A DNA stretch of 38,540 nucleotides, taken from contig JBNJGS010000021.1 in the NCBI GenBank assembly GCA_051747965.1, positions 1 through 38,540 of the forward strand, written 5' to 3'. Below are positions 15,239 to 24,321 of the stretch, piece after piece. Numbering within the stretch: position 1 is the stretch's first letter; each line of letters begins with the position of its first letter. The notes below the pieces were generated by a model. It was not told the DNA's origin, ran no database searches, and was given only the letters and a program-made list of their open reading frames with translations. The stretch is from JAQIBY01 sp051747965 (lineage in GTDB: Bacteria > Bacteroidota > Bacteroidia > Bacteroidales > ML635J-15). The translations under genes and the position numbers were made by a program.

Positions 15239-18200
15239 CAGAAATCCAGATTTAATGATAAATACAACATCGGGGGCAGCAGTGTATTGTCTTCAATGCC
15301 GCGGGCATAATCGAGCCTGACAAAATAACCCAACAGTCGTGTTCTCAGGCCAATGCCGTAACCGGCTACCAGCGGGTAAGACTCATTATCAATGATTACA
15401 GTTACCGGACCGTTTTCGTAAATATCGTTTTCGTAGGCATTATCGCTGTGATAGGGATTGACTCCTGTCCAGGCAGATCCGACATCGAAAAAACCAATGA
15501 CCTGAAAACTGTTGAGGAAATCTGAATTGATAGGCCGGTTGACAAAATAGCTGATGATTGGCCAGCGCAACTCTGCATTGATCAGTCCAAAGCTGTTGCC
15601 GTTTCTGACATTTTGTGAGAATCCACGCATGTTGGTTGCCACAGCCTGATAAACATAGTTTACTTCAGGATCAATTCTGGTGCTTTGGTCGAACATGGGT
15701 GTCCGGTTGCTGATGTTTATCCAGTTATCTATCCCGCCCAGGTAATATATCAACCGGGCTGAACCAAAGGAGCTGGAAGCAGCAAATCTCGTGGCCAGTA
15801 TCATATTTCTGTGAATTGGCAGATAATATCTGAAATCCAGACCGGTTACGAACAGGTCTGTTTTCTTTTCATCTATTTGCTTATAAAATTCTCCAAACAC
15901 CTTAAATCGTATCCCCTCATTGATGTTGATCATGATGTTGCGGCTGTTGTCGAAAATATATTCAAGCTTTACACCGCCCCAATAGTCAAATTCATCCTCC
16001 CTAAGCAGATTCTGGAAATCTGTTGTCAGAAATGCCTGCCTGTCCTGCCTCAGACTAACCGTAGATTGTAAAGAGGATACCTGACTGAATGGAAAACGCA
16101 GTAAATACATTCCCTGGTGAAGATAATTCTTGTGCAGAGCGTTTCCTGTCAGGTTGGTAATACTCTGGCGATGAAAGATGTATTGCTTGTTCAGGCGTGA
16201 TTCCAAATCTTCAAAACTCAAAAGGTATTCGTTGCTGTCAAAATTTCCTGAGAACCGAAAGCCACCGGTTACCCGGTAGTTTTCAAATAAGTCCATGGCT
16301 TCGATGTTCAGCAGAATGTTAAATCCCGGATTAAAATAAAATGCAGTACCGGTAAATTGCTGATAACTCGCGTTCAGGAACCCAAAATCCACCTGATTGA
16401 TTATTCTGGAGGTGTAAAAGCTTGTCAGATATTTGTTTACGGGCTTATCCTTAAGATCGCCATCTTCGTCGAAATCTTTTTCTGTTTCTACAGATTGTAC
16501 AAGTTCCGGTTCAAATTCATATGCATTGATGTTTATCAGGCTGTCATTTTTGCTTTGCCTGATACTGTCGTCGTCTTCTTCTTCCGGTTCCTCGCTTTCT
16601 TCAGATGTATCAAAATCACTCAGGTAAGATTTGCGAAATACACTTGTGTCAGGATTTGCCTCTTGTTCCGGGTCAAAATCTTCTGTATAAATACCGTATG
16701 TCTTGTCACAATAATAGGTTTCTGAAATTTCTTCCGTATTTTCAGATAAATTATGTTCCAGAATATTGAACTGATAATTGGTTAACGGCTTTTCGCGCAT
16801 AAAATACCTGTAATGTGTTACGGTATCAATGTAGCTGATGGCGGAGTCATATTTGGCAGCATAACGGTTATATATTCCTGTGGCATTACTCAGGTACAGA
16901 TAGTGATTGTCGGTGGTAAGGAAAGCCTCACGTTCATCTATCTTTGGTGTATTGGTAAGGCGGGTCAGCGGCGCGTCTTCCTTATTCAGATCATAGCGGA
17001 AAATGTCCCGGTTTTCCTGGGCGGGAATGGTGTAATCCTGGCTGTCTCCTACTGAGTCAACCGCACGTTTTGATAAAAACAATACAGCCTCCGAATTATC
17101 TGTGAATACAGGATGATAATCATCAGCAAGGTCATTCGTCAGGTTCTGATAAGTATTTGCTGTAAGGTTGTATATGATGATGTCGCTTTGGCCATTGTTG
17201 TATCCTGCAAATACAATCTTTAAGCCACTGTCAGAATAATCAAAATCCCGGACTTTGTCAAAACCCTGCAACTGGATGGTATTTGTTTCTTTTGTGTTGA
17301 TATTGTAGGCTTTGTAATAAATGCCACCTTTTTCTTCCGTGATATAGCCCAGCAATTTGCCCCCTGGGTGCCATTGCAGTACAGGATAAGTGTAGTCTGT
17401 TATCTGATCCAGTTTATGCCCCTGTTTCATGATTTTTTTGGTTTCCCCTGTTTCCAGATTTTTGATGAAAATCTTCATCTTGCCCATGATGTTGCTTGTA
17501 TAGGCAAGGTATTCTCCGTTGGGGCTGATCTTTGCCTGTTGGTATTTTCTGTCCTTTCGTGCCTTTAACTGTTGTTCGCCCTCAGGATTATCCGCAGGTC
17601 CAAGCTGCCTGGAAAACAAATCATGATAATAATTATTCCAGTTGAAAGACAGTGATTTTAAATCTGTACCCAAAACATACATAAACCCGCTCTCCAGATT
17701 TTTTGAAACACGGGTCAGGTAAAGAATGGTGGGAATGATATCCTCGCCATAGGTGTTGGCAATATAGTACCAGATACTGTGCCCTGCATAAATCGCCTCT
17801 TCACCGGTCAGTCTGTTGATTTTTTCATACCGGCCACTCATAATACCGTCTTTCACGCGGTTTTCTGTTTCCTCATTCCAGCCTTTGCTCATGTATGATT
17901 TGAGACCTTTATAATACCAGTCGGGGAAACTCATCAGTGTGTTGTTGGCCATCTTGTTCTTCCAGTCGGCACCAAAAACGATTTCATTCAGAATGATGTG
18001 GGTTACCGATGATCTGATTTGTTGCCTGAGCTTTTCCTTGTCACCTTCAACCCATAAGAAAACTACGTTGTCAACGATTTGTGTGGCACCGCCTATGTTA
18101 TACTGGTTGTTTAGTGTTTTCAGGCCGATGTTGCTTTGCCTGAAATCAGACAGGTTTTGATAGACCACAAAAATCATGCGCTGGCTTATGGTATGATCCA

Positions 18201-18444
18201 TTCGATCGCTCATGTTTTCGATCTCTTCATATGCTATTTCTGAGGTGAGTTGCCCAAGCTCTTTGCCGCCGGTATAGAAATAAGTATCAAATTTTTTATA
18301 TCTCATGAAAAACCAGTCGAAATCCTCAAATTGTACCCGGTTTTTCCCAAAACTCATCTGATGTCCGTTGTAGAATTGCCCTGCCACCGGAAGTGTCAAA
18401 AGCATTCCGGTAAGTATCAAAAGATATAACAGACCTCTCTTCAT
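15238..18444 (-). CDS. Large PD40 propeller / outer-membrane beta-barrel protein with a pseudo-peptidase domain
   Basis: A 1068-residue exported protein (signal peptide ending LPVAG-QF). Residues ~30-280 resemble a peptidase-MA/gluzincin fold, but the expected HExxH is degenerate (SVTHIILNEI), so it is probably inactive. Residues ~295-600 are PD40/TolB-type propeller repeats (KISPNGEYLAYTSN; FTDNSEAVLFLSKR). An acidic linker (about 625-665) follows, then a C-terminal barrel of ~370 residues resembling the BamA/TamA superfamily (GLINAELRWPIIS, VIGFFDVGSAWTG). It ends LYLSLNLDF with the terminal Phe of an outer-membrane insertion signal. Function is unknown; surface or periplasmic binding, or a translocation role, are possible. 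It is the first gene of the operon with the M20 and SpoU genes. Confidence 0.75.
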   Translation of the reverse strand: MKRGLLYLLILTGMLLTLPVAGQFYNGHQMSFGKNRVQFEDFDWFFMRYKKFDTYFYTGGKELGQLTSEIAYEEIENMSDRMDHTISQRMIFVVYQNLSDFRQSNIGLKTLNNQYNIGGATQIVDNVVFLWVEGDKEKLRQQIRSSVTHIILNEIVFGADWKNKMANNTLMSFPDWYYKGLKSYMSKGWNEETENRVKDGIMSGRYEKINRLTGEEAIYAGHSIWYYIANTYGEDIIPTILYLTRVSKNLESGFMYVLGTDLKSLSFNWNNYYHDLFSRQLGPADNPEGEQQLKARKDRKYQQAKISPNGEYLAYTSNIMGKMKIFIKNLETGETKKIMKQGHKLDQITDYTYPVLQWHPGGKLLGYITEEKGGIYYKAYNINTKETNTIQLQGFDKVRDFDYSDSGLKIVFAGYNNGQSDIIIYNLTANTYQNLTNDLADDYHPVFTDNSEAVLFLSKRAVDSVGDSQDYTIPAQENRDIFRYDLNKEDAPLTRLTNTPKIDEREAFLTTDNHYLYLSNATGIYNRYAAKYDSAISYIDTVTHYRYFMREKPLTNYQFNILEHNLSENTEEISETYYCDKTYGIYTEDFDPEQEANPDTSVFRKSYLSDFDTSEESEEPEEEDDDSIRQSKNDSLININAYEFEPELVQSVETEKDFDEDGDLKDKPVNKYLTSFYTSRIINQVDFGFLNASYQQFTGTAFYFNPGFNILLNIEAMDLFENYRVTGGFRFSGNFDSNEYLLSFEDLESRLNKQYIFHRQSITNLTGNALHKNYLHQGMYLLRFPFSQVSSLQSTVSLRQDRQAFLTTDFQNLLREDEFDYWGGVKLEYIFDNSRNIMININEGIRFKVFGEFYKQIDEKKTDLFVTGLDFRYYLPIHRNMILATRFAASSSFGSARLIYYLGGIDNWINISNRTPMFDQSTRIDPEVNYVYQAVATNMRGFSQNVRNGNSFGLINAELRWPIISYFVNRPINSDFLNSFQVIGFFDVGSAWTGVNPYHSDNAYENDIYENGPVTVIIDNESYPLVAGYGIGLRTRLLGYFVRLDYARGIEDNTLLPPMLYLSLNLDF

Positions 18445-18482
18445 GCAATAGTAATGATGATTTGTCCTTAATTATTGTCTCT

Positions 18483-18490
18483 CAAAAGTA
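18483..18490 (-). promoter_or_regulatory. Candidate -7 box for the large barrel gene
   Basis: On the minus strand TACTTTTG matches TAnnTTTG, ending 38 nt before the start codon at 18444. No convincing -33 element. Confidence 0.35.
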
Positions 18491-18590
18491 ATATTTTGTT
18501 TCCATATAACAGTAATTTGCCTCACTGTTTTTGACCGCAAACATTTCAGGTGCCATTTATGCTGAGATGAGTACATGTGTTTTTTCAATC

Positions 18591-18626
18591 AAAAAAAACA
18601 TCCCTGCTGTCTGTCAGGGATGTTTT
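18591..18626 (-). terminator. Terminator of the T9SS cargo gene
   Basis: A 12-bp perfect stem (18595-18606 with 18615-18626) with an 8-nt loop; on the minus strand it runs into a T-tract (A-run 18591-18598). It lies 36 nt after the cargo stop codon. Confidence 0.85.
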
Positions 18627-18661
18627 CCAGGTTTTGGGAGTAATGAACCTCTGCTTTGCTT

Positions 18662-20437
18662 TTATTCAATGACAATTTTCTTTGTGCTAAGCTTGTTTTG
18701 TGATTTTACGGAAAGAATGTAATAACCTGATGTCAGATTACTGATATCAAGTTTGATATTCTTTGTATTTCCCGGGAATTTCTTGCTAAGAACCGGTCTT
18801 CCGCAGATATCGCTGATACTGATGTTCTCAAAAGCATCAGATGCCTGAATCTGCAGTGTGTTTTTTGCAGGATTGGGATAAACAGATAGTTCAAAAGCAG
18901 ATTTTTGTCCCGTGCTTAAGGCTAAGCTGTCGGCTGCCGGATAATTTGATGGGATTCTGTCGTGCAGATACCAATTTATAATTGTGTCCAGTGCCGGCTG
19001 GAATCCCGGAATGTTCCCTGATTCTTTTGCTGATGACATGAGAGTTGCAGGAATGTGGGCATAAACAAGTTCGATACTTTTATGATCTCCGGGCTCAAGC
19101 GTATAAGGCCCTGCCACCAGTAAGCCCCGCCTGTCATCAGGTACATTGTCTTCGGTAACTTCAGACCAGGCTTCCATTTGATTTCCATCGGTGCCGATCC
19201 CGGTCGGATCACTTGCGCCCGGGAAAATGTAATCTGCAGGTACATCGGGGTTCCCTCCACCGGCGATGTGCCCTGTGCCACCGTAATAAATGCCGGAACC
19301 GTCTTTCCACTGGCCCTGAAGGTAGGAGTAATACTCGGCTGCAACCGTTGGATCCGTTGTCGCCGGGTTACTACCGGTAGTATTGTTGAAATAAAATGCA
19401 GCGGATAATGGATTTTCCACTGTAAAGCCTTCGGGTTCTGTTGGTGTTAGCGTGCTGAGTACAGTAACTGTCTGTACCGGCAGGTCACTACCAAAACCAT
19501 TGGTGCTGTCCGTGCCTTCATCAAAATCATCCCCATTGTAAAAATACAGGCTTTGTTGATAAACACTCGTGCCAATGTAATCATCCCATGCGTATCCGAT
19601 ATCTCCATCCAGGAAAATTCCAATGTAAACATCATTGTAGCTTGTATCTGAGCGGTTGGTAATGCGAACTTCCTGAAATGTCTGGTAATTTATCAGGTCA
19701 TCCCATGGATTTGAAGGATTGTCATACCTGAATCCGTAATGGATATCTTCAATTTCAATACCCAAAGGAATGCCACCCGTTTCACTGGTGGAATCCGTTT
19801 TGTGATCGTTGTAAATCCGGTATAACATTTGATCTCCAAGGATCTCCGGATATTCATCATTTGTTTCCGGTTCGTAAATTCCGTTATTGTTTATATCAAC
19901 AAAGGGAGCGAGTTCCTGACTGTAATTTGCCGGCCCATGTGCCGGCCATGTCAGTATATTGTTTTCAATCTCGTTGGTGTCAACACCATTAACAAGATAA
20001 CTGAGCAAATCCGCTCTGTCAATTTTCCATACCTTATTAAATTCAGTCATAACCTCAGGAGTACTGCTTCCTGCTGCCGTGCCATCAATTTGAAGCGGTC
20101 CGGGATAGTAATCTTTTCCAATCTGATTAAATCGCTCACCCGATACATGCATGGTTTCGTTTTCGTCAAGGCCACCGACCCATATGCTGCCTGCAAAAAT
20201 TGAATTTGTGTGGTTTTCATTGGATAAAAGATATCCTGCCCGGTTTGCGATGCTGTCGTCCTGCATGAAAAATGTTCCTGCCGACGGAACTATGGCCCTG
20301 ATATGATTGACATCAAGCCATTGATGGTTACTATAGGGATAGGTTTCTCCGCTTTTGGGTTGTTGTTTGGATACTTGTGCTGTAGCAATGGCTGTAGTGG
20401 CAAGTACCATGATCAATGTAAGTGTTTTTGTTTTCAT
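18662..20437 (-). CDS. Secreted protein with a type IX secretion (type A) sorting domain
   Basis: A 591-residue protein with a Sec signal peptide (MKTKTLTLIMVLATTAIATAQ) and a C-terminal T9SS type A domain of about 75 residues. The domain shows VYPNPAKNTLQI, then ISDICGRPV, then LDISNLTSGYYILSV and the basic end KKIVIE. It is therefore exported by Sec and then secreted or attached to the surface by T9SS. The body has no recognised catalytic motif; it contains VDINNNGIYEPETNDEYPE, a DxNxNGxY calcium-loop-like segment, and many Asp, Gly and Thr residues. The only Cys in the mature part is in the sorting domain. I chose Met at 20437; the frame runs upstream to 20527 without a signal. The function of the body is unknown. 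Confidence 0.88.
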   Translation of the reverse strand: MKTKTLTLIMVLATTAIATAQVSKQQPKSGETYPYSNHQWLDVNHIRAIVPSAGTFFMQDDSIANRAGYLLSNENHTNSIFAGSIWVGGLDENETMHVSGERFNQIGKDYYPGPLQIDGTAAGSSTPEVMTEFNKVWKIDRADLLSYLVNGVDTNEIENNILTWPAHGPANYSQELAPFVDINNNGIYEPETNDEYPEILGDQMLYRIYNDHKTDSTSETGGIPLGIEIEDIHYGFRYDNPSNPWDDLINYQTFQEVRITNRSDTSYNDVYIGIFLDGDIGYAWDDYIGTSVYQQSLYFYNGDDFDEGTDSTNGFGSDLPVQTVTVLSTLTPTEPEGFTVENPLSAAFYFNNTTGSNPATTDPTVAAEYYSYLQGQWKDGSGIYYGGTGHIAGGGNPDVPADYIFPGASDPTGIGTDGNQMEAWSEVTEDNVPDDRRGLLVAGPYTLEPGDHKSIELVYAHIPATLMSSAKESGNIPGFQPALDTIINWYLHDRIPSNYPAADSLALSTGQKSAFELSVYPNPAKNTLQIQASDAFENISISDICGRPVLSKKFPGNTKNIKLDISNLTSGYYILSVKSQNKLSTKKIVIE

Positions 20438-20533
20438 AATCCTGATTTTTTTTATGGCTGTACTTATTAATAACTCACAGGAACTCATTATGATGCATGA
20501 TGATTTTTCACTGCTGAATTTTATCATAAATAC

Positions 20534-20541
20534 TACCTTTG
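20534..20541 (+). promoter_or_regulatory. -7 box 4 nt before the YpsA-like start codon
   Basis: TACCTTTG matches TAnnTTTG. With only CTTC between it and ATG 20546, the transcript should start at or near the A of ATG. No TTTG at the expected -33 position. Confidence 0.5.
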
Positions 20542-20545
20542 CTTC

Positions 20546-21013
20546 ATGGCTTTAAGAAAAATCATTTCCGGCGGACAAACTGGTGTGGACAGAGCTGCAC
20601 TGGATGCAGCCATCGCGCTTAACCTGCCACACGGTGGATGGTGTCCTGCCGGCAGACTGGCAGAAGATGGCATTATTCCGGATAAATATCACCTGAGCGA
20701 AACCAACAGCAGGCAATATCAGGAACGCACACGTCTGAATGTCTGTGATTCGGATTTGAGCCTGATTATTATTCAGGATAAATCCTGGGGAAAAGGAACA
20801 TTGTACACAAAGCAGGTCTGTATTCAGCAAAAGAAAAAATTTGTACTATATGATATTTCACTGGATTCATTTGATGACCTCCTGGAAGCATTGCTGCCAC
20901 TGCCGGATAGCGCTGTCCTTAATCTTGCCGGAAACAGAGAAAGCACCACAGCAGGAATATATAATAAATCATACCAGCTATTCCTGCGCCTTTTTATGCT
21001 TTGCAGGCAATAA
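20546..21013 (+). CDS. YpsA-like/'putative molybdenum carrier' protein (SLOG superfamily)
   Basis: A 155-residue cytosolic protein. IISGGQTGVDRAALDAA (residues 6-22) and GGWCPAGRLAEDGIIP define the family annotated as putative molybdenum carrier (cpYpsA), a branch of the SLOG nucleotide-binding fold. The actual ligand is not established: a nucleotide derivative is as likely as molybdenum cofactor. Length and both motifs are complete. It starts 108 bp from the divergent T9SS cargo gene and shares that spacer. No molybdopterin genes are in the window, so neighbourhood does not support a Mo role. BamD follows 52 nt later behind its own promoter box. Confidence 0.85.
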   Translation: MALRKIISGGQTGVDRAALDAAIALNLPHGGWCPAGRLAEDGIIPDKYHLSETNSRQYQERTRLNVCDSDLSLIIIQDKSWGKGTLYTKQVCIQQKKKFVLYDISLDSFDDLLEALLPLPDSAVLNLAGNRESTTAGIYNKSYQLFLRLFMLCRQ

Positions 21014-21053
21014 ATCTAAAAAACTTTTGTTTTATTCTTTGATGTTAAACAAT

Positions 21054-21061
21054 TATCTTTG
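21054..21061 (+). promoter_or_regulatory. -7 box 4 nt before bamD
   Basis: TATCTTTG matches TAnnTTTG and is followed by CAGA and ATG 21066. TTTG at 21026-21029 lies 24 bp upstream, slightly beyond the normal -33 spacing. Confidence 0.5.
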
Positions 21062-21065
21062 CAGA

Positions 21066-21866
21066 ATGATTTTACGACGGATGAAAATAATATTTCTTGC
21101 TGTAATTGTGTTTGCTGTGAGTTCCTGCAGTGAATACCAGAAGTTACTCAAAAGTGAAAACTACGAATTGAAGTATGAAAAAGCAGTGGAATATTACGAA
21201 GACGAAGACTATTATAAAGCAAAAACGCTCTTTGAGGAGCTGATGAACATTTATAAAGGGACAGCCCGGGCTGAAAAAATCCATTATCACTATGCATATT
21301 GCCTGTACCATGATGGAGACCTCGCCCTGGCAGCTTATCATTTTCAGCGTTTTGCCAGAACTTACCCCAACAGTGAATACACCCAGGATGCTGAGTTCCG
21401 TTCAGCGCTTTGTTTTTATGATTTGGCACCCCAGGCATCCCTCGACCAGGATTTTACAAGACGAGGTATAGATGCATTTCAGACATTTCTTGATAAATAT
21501 CCCGATACCGAATATCAGGATACGGTGAATTCACTGGTTGACAGGCTGCATCACAGGCTGGAGAAAAAATCATATGAAAATGCTTACCTTTACCACAAAA
21601 TCGGAGAGTATAAAGCTGCAATCATTGCCCTGGAAAATAGCATCATGGAATATCCGGGTTCTCCCTACAACGAAGATGCACGCTATTATATTCTTAAATC
21701 AAGTTTTGAATATGCTCATGGCAGTGTGGAAAAGAAAAAGCAAGAACGGTACAAAAATACTCTGAAAGCTTATTATGCGCTTATTGATAATTATCCCAAA
21801 ACCGAATACCGGGATGATGCCAGGAAAATAAAGGAAAAAACAGAAGAAAATTTAAATATTAAATAA
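21066..21866 (+). CDS. bamD: Outer membrane assembly lipoprotein BamD
   Basis: A 266-residue TPR lipoprotein of the BAM complex, which with BamA folds beta-barrels into the outer membrane. A signal peptide ends AVSSC (lipidated Cys), followed by EYQKLLKS, typical of Bacteroidota BamD. About five TPR units follow (ALAAYHFQRFARTYPNSEY; IDAFQTFLDKYPDTEY; ENSIMEYPGSPYNEDARY). Length is normal. Two starts are possible, ATG 21066 and ATG 21081 (MKIIFLAVIV); the second is closer to usual signal-peptide form, the first fits a leaderless transcript. Its stop codon is immediately followed by the rpoZ start. First gene of the operon. Confidence 0.92.
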   Translation: MILRRMKIIFLAVIVFAVSSCSEYQKLLKSENYELKYEKAVEYYEDEDYYKAKTLFEELMNIYKGTARAEKIHYHYAYCLYHDGDLALAAYHFQRFARTYPNSEYTQDAEFRSALCFYDLAPQASLDQDFTRRGIDAFQTFLDKYPDTEYQDTVNSLVDRLHHRLEKKSYENAYLYHKIGEYKAAIIALENSIMEYPGSPYNEDARYYILKSSFEYAHGSVEKKKQERYKNTLKAYYALIDNYPKTEYRDDARKIKEKTEENLNIK

Positions 21867-22214
21867 ATGAACATGGATTACAAAAAATCAGAAACCCCAT
21901 CTTCAATTGAAACACTCAATGTACATGAGCTGGCTGATGGTGCTGAAAATATCTATCAGGCTGTTATCATTGCTGCCAAACGTTCCAATCAGATTAGTGT
22001 GGATATTAAGCAGGAATTGAGCCAGAAACTTGAAGAGTTTGCCAGCTATACTGATAACCTTGAAGAAATTTTTGATAACAGGGAACAAATCGAAATCAGT
22101 CGCTATTATGAAAGGCTTCCAAAAGCCACTTTGCTTGCCATAGAAGAGTTTTTGAAAGGGGAGCTGTATTTCCGCAAACCTGAAGAAGAAGACCTCGATG
22201 AGCCTGCGAAATAA
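21867..22214 (+). CDS. rpoZ: DNA-directed RNA polymerase omega subunit (Bacteroidota type)
   Basis: A 115-residue protein of the Rpb6/omega family as found in Bacteroidota. It contains the conserved central stretch GAENIYQAVIIAAKRSNQIS, then QKLEEFASYTDNLEEIF and REQIEISRYYERLPK. It helps assemble and stabilise RNA polymerase. ATG 21867 directly abuts the bamD stop (TAA-ATG); ATG 21873 (MDYKK...) matches the usual family N-terminus and is an equally good start. The last 17 nt overlap the coaBC coding region, so the two are probably translationally coupled. Confidence 0.95.
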   Translation: MNMDYKKSETPSSIETLNVHELADGAENIYQAVIIAAKRSNQISVDIKQELSQKLEEFASYTDNLEEIFDNREQIEISRYYERLPKATLLAIEEFLKGELYFRKPEEEDLDEPAK

Positions 22215-23409
22215 AAAAATATTGCTTGGCATAACAGGAAGTATTTCCGCCTATAAGTCTGCATACCTGTGCAGACTTTTCGTTAAAGAAGGGGCAAAGG
22301 TGCAGGTGATTATGACTGAGTTTGCCAAAGAGTTTATCTCACCACTCACCATGTCCACACTTTCCGGAAATCCTGTGCTTGAGGCTACCCATAATCCCAA
22401 TACAGGAGAATGGAACAGCCATGTCAATCTGGGTATCTGGGCTGATGCCTTTGTCATTGCTCCGGCATCGCTCAACACCATGGGAAAAATGGCGCATGGC
22501 ATTGCTGACAATCTGCTGACAACAACTTATGTGTCTGCCAAGTGCCCGGTGTTTGTCGCTCCGGCGATGGATCTCGATATGTATAGACACAAAGTTAATC
22601 AGGACAACATGAAAAAGCTGAAAAAATACGGCTGCTTTTTTATTGAACCTGAGTCCGGTGAACTTGCCAGCGGACTGTGTGGCAGGGGACGCCTGGCGGA
22701 ACCCGAAACCATCATCGAAACAATCCAAAATCATTTCAACAGAGCCCTGCCGCTTACCGGCAAAACATTTATGGTTTCTGCCGGACCCACTTACGAAAAA
22801 CTCGACCCCGTCCGGTTTATTGGAAATTATTCAAGTGGCAAAATGGGCTTCGCCATTGCTGAAAACCTTGCAGACAAAGGAGCGGATGTTATCCTGATTA
22901 CCGGGCCGACAGACAAAAAAACTGAGCATGAAAATATTGAGCGCATTGATATTGTATCCGCTGAAGACCTCTACAATGCATGCCTGAGTTTTTTTCCCTC
23001 CGTAGATGGCGCTGTAATGGCTGCTGCCGTAGCTGATTATACACCGGCAAAAGCCAGCAAGGATAAAATGAAAAGTAAATCCGAGAAACTGAATATTGAG
23101 CTCAGCCCTACCAAAGATGTTGCCGCAGAACTGGGGAAAATCAAAACAAAAAATCAAATCCTGGTCGGTTTTGCCCTGGAAACCTCTGATGAACAAAAAA
23201 ATGCGGAAGATAAACTCAAAAAGAAAAATCTGGACTTTATTGTACTCAACTCATTGAATGACAAAGGAGCCGGCTTTAATTATGATACAAATAAAATCAG
23301 TATCCTGGATAATTCAGGAAAAATTGATAAATTTAAACTCAAAAAGAAAAATGAAGTGGCATCGGATATCGTTAATAAAATTGTGATGTATACCAATGCT
23401 ACCAAATAA
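22198..23409 (+). CDS. coaBC: Bifunctional phosphopantothenoylcysteine decarboxylase / phosphopantothenate-cysteine ligase
   Basis: A 403-residue enzyme performing two steps of coenzyme A synthesis. The N-terminal CoaC flavoprotein domain (about 1-180) starts KKILLGITGSISAYKS, with active-site His75 (NSHVN) and Cys161 (GLCGRG). The usual PAMN motif is PAMD here, a form I believe is common in Bacteroidota. The C-terminal CoaB domain (about 185-400) starts with SAGPTYEKLDPVRFIGNYSS and contains AAAVADYTP, then GFALETSD for CTP-dependent ligation. The start at ATG 22198 lies inside rpoZ and is the only one giving the complete N-terminus. PorD follows after 1 nt. Confidence 0.95.
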   Translation: MSLRNKKILLGITGSISAYKSAYLCRLFVKEGAKVQVIMTEFAKEFISPLTMSTLSGNPVLEATHNPNTGEWNSHVNLGIWADAFVIAPASLNTMGKMAHGIADNLLTTTYVSAKCPVFVAPAMDLDMYRHKVNQDNMKKLKKYGCFFIEPESGELASGLCGRGRLAEPETIIETIQNHFNRALPLTGKTFMVSAGPTYEKLDPVRFIGNYSSGKMGFAIAENLADKGADVILITGPTDKKTEHENIERIDIVSAEDLYNACLSFFPSVDGAVMAAAVADYTPAKASKDKMKSKSEKLNIELSPTKDVAAELGKIKTKNQILVGFALETSDEQKNAEDKLKKKNLDFIVLNSLNDKGAGFNYDTNKISILDNSGKIDKFKLKKKNEVASDIVNKIVMYTNATK

Positions 23410-23410
23410 A

Positions 23411-24319
23411 ATGAAAAAGATAAGTCTGATTATTCTGATTGTTCCTGTACTTCTGAGCCTCAAAACTACTGCTCAGGAGCTGGATTGCCGTGTGCAGATT
23501 TCTTACCAGCAAATCCAGGAGAGCTCCAACAGGCAGATGTTCCAGGAAATGCAAACCGCTGTTTATGAATTTATGAACAATACGGTCTGGACAAATCATG
23601 TCATCAAACAGGATGAACGTATCGAATGCAATATCAGAATCGAACTTAAAGAAAAAGTGTCTGCTGATGAATTTAAGGGCTCCATTCAGGTGCAGTCTTC
23701 CCGGACAATTTTTAATACATCATACAAAAGCCAGGTATTCAAACATCTGGACAAAGATTTTCACATTGAGTATATTGAATTTGAACCACTGGAATTCAGT
23801 ATCAATACACATCAGTCAAATTTTACAGCCATACTTGCATACTATGCCTACATCATGATTGGTATGGATTATGACACCTTCGGAATGATGTCAGGTGATC
23901 CGTATTTCCAAAAAGCTGAGCAAATTGTGCAGAATGCCCAAAATGCACAGGAAATTGGCTGGAAAGCTTATGAAGATACCAAAAACCGTTACTGGCTTGT
24001 GGAAAATCTGCTGAACAGTACATATTCACCACTCCGGGAAGCCATGTACCTGTATCACCGCGAAGGCCTTGACCGTATGAGTGACAAACCTGCCGAAGGC
24101 AGAAACAGGATTGAAGCTGCCATCGAACGCTTAAAAGATGTACACAATAAAAAGCCCGGCTCTTTCCTCATGTCCCTCTTTGTTAGTGCCAAAAGCGATG
24201 AAATTGTCAATATCTTTTCTGAAGCTTTCCCTGATCAGAAAAACAGAGTGATTCAGGTAATGGAAGCTGTTGACCCGGCCAACTCATCCAAATATCAGAA
24301 AATCATGAAAGAAGAATAG
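23411..24319 (+). CDS. porD: Type IX secretion protein PorD (DUF4835)
   Basis: A 302-residue exported protein (signal peptide MKKISLIILIVPVLLSLKTTAQ). The body shows DUF4835 hallmarks: QELDCRVQISYQQIQ near the mature N-terminus, QMFQEMQTAVYEFMNNTVWT, an IRIELKEKVSADEFKGSIQVQSSRTIFNTSY region and LAYYAYIMIGMDYDTF. PorD is known from Porphyromonas as a protein needed for T9SS, though its place in the machine is unclear. ATG 23411 is chosen as signal-peptide start; ATG 23396 overlaps the coaBC end and adds five residues. It lies between coaBC and recN with 1- and 2-nt gaps, so it shares their transcript. Confidence 0.9.
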   Translation: MKKISLIILIVPVLLSLKTTAQELDCRVQISYQQIQESSNRQMFQEMQTAVYEFMNNTVWTNHVIKQDERIECNIRIELKEKVSADEFKGSIQVQSSRTIFNTSYKSQVFKHLDKDFHIEYIEFEPLEFSINTHQSNFTAILAYYAYIMIGMDYDTFGMMSGDPYFQKAEQIVQNAQNAQEIGWKAYEDTKNRYWLVENLLNSTYSPLREAMYLYHREGLDRMSDKPAEGRNRIEAAIERLKDVHNKKPGSFLMSLFVSAKSDEIVNIFSEAFPDQKNRVIQVMEAVDPANSSKYQKIMKEE

Positions 24320-24321
24320 CT

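Noticed and set aside
20438..20527. Upstream extension of the T9SS cargo protein to 20527
   Set aside because: The extra 30 residues are not signal-like, whereas the Met at 20437 starts a good Sec signal peptide.
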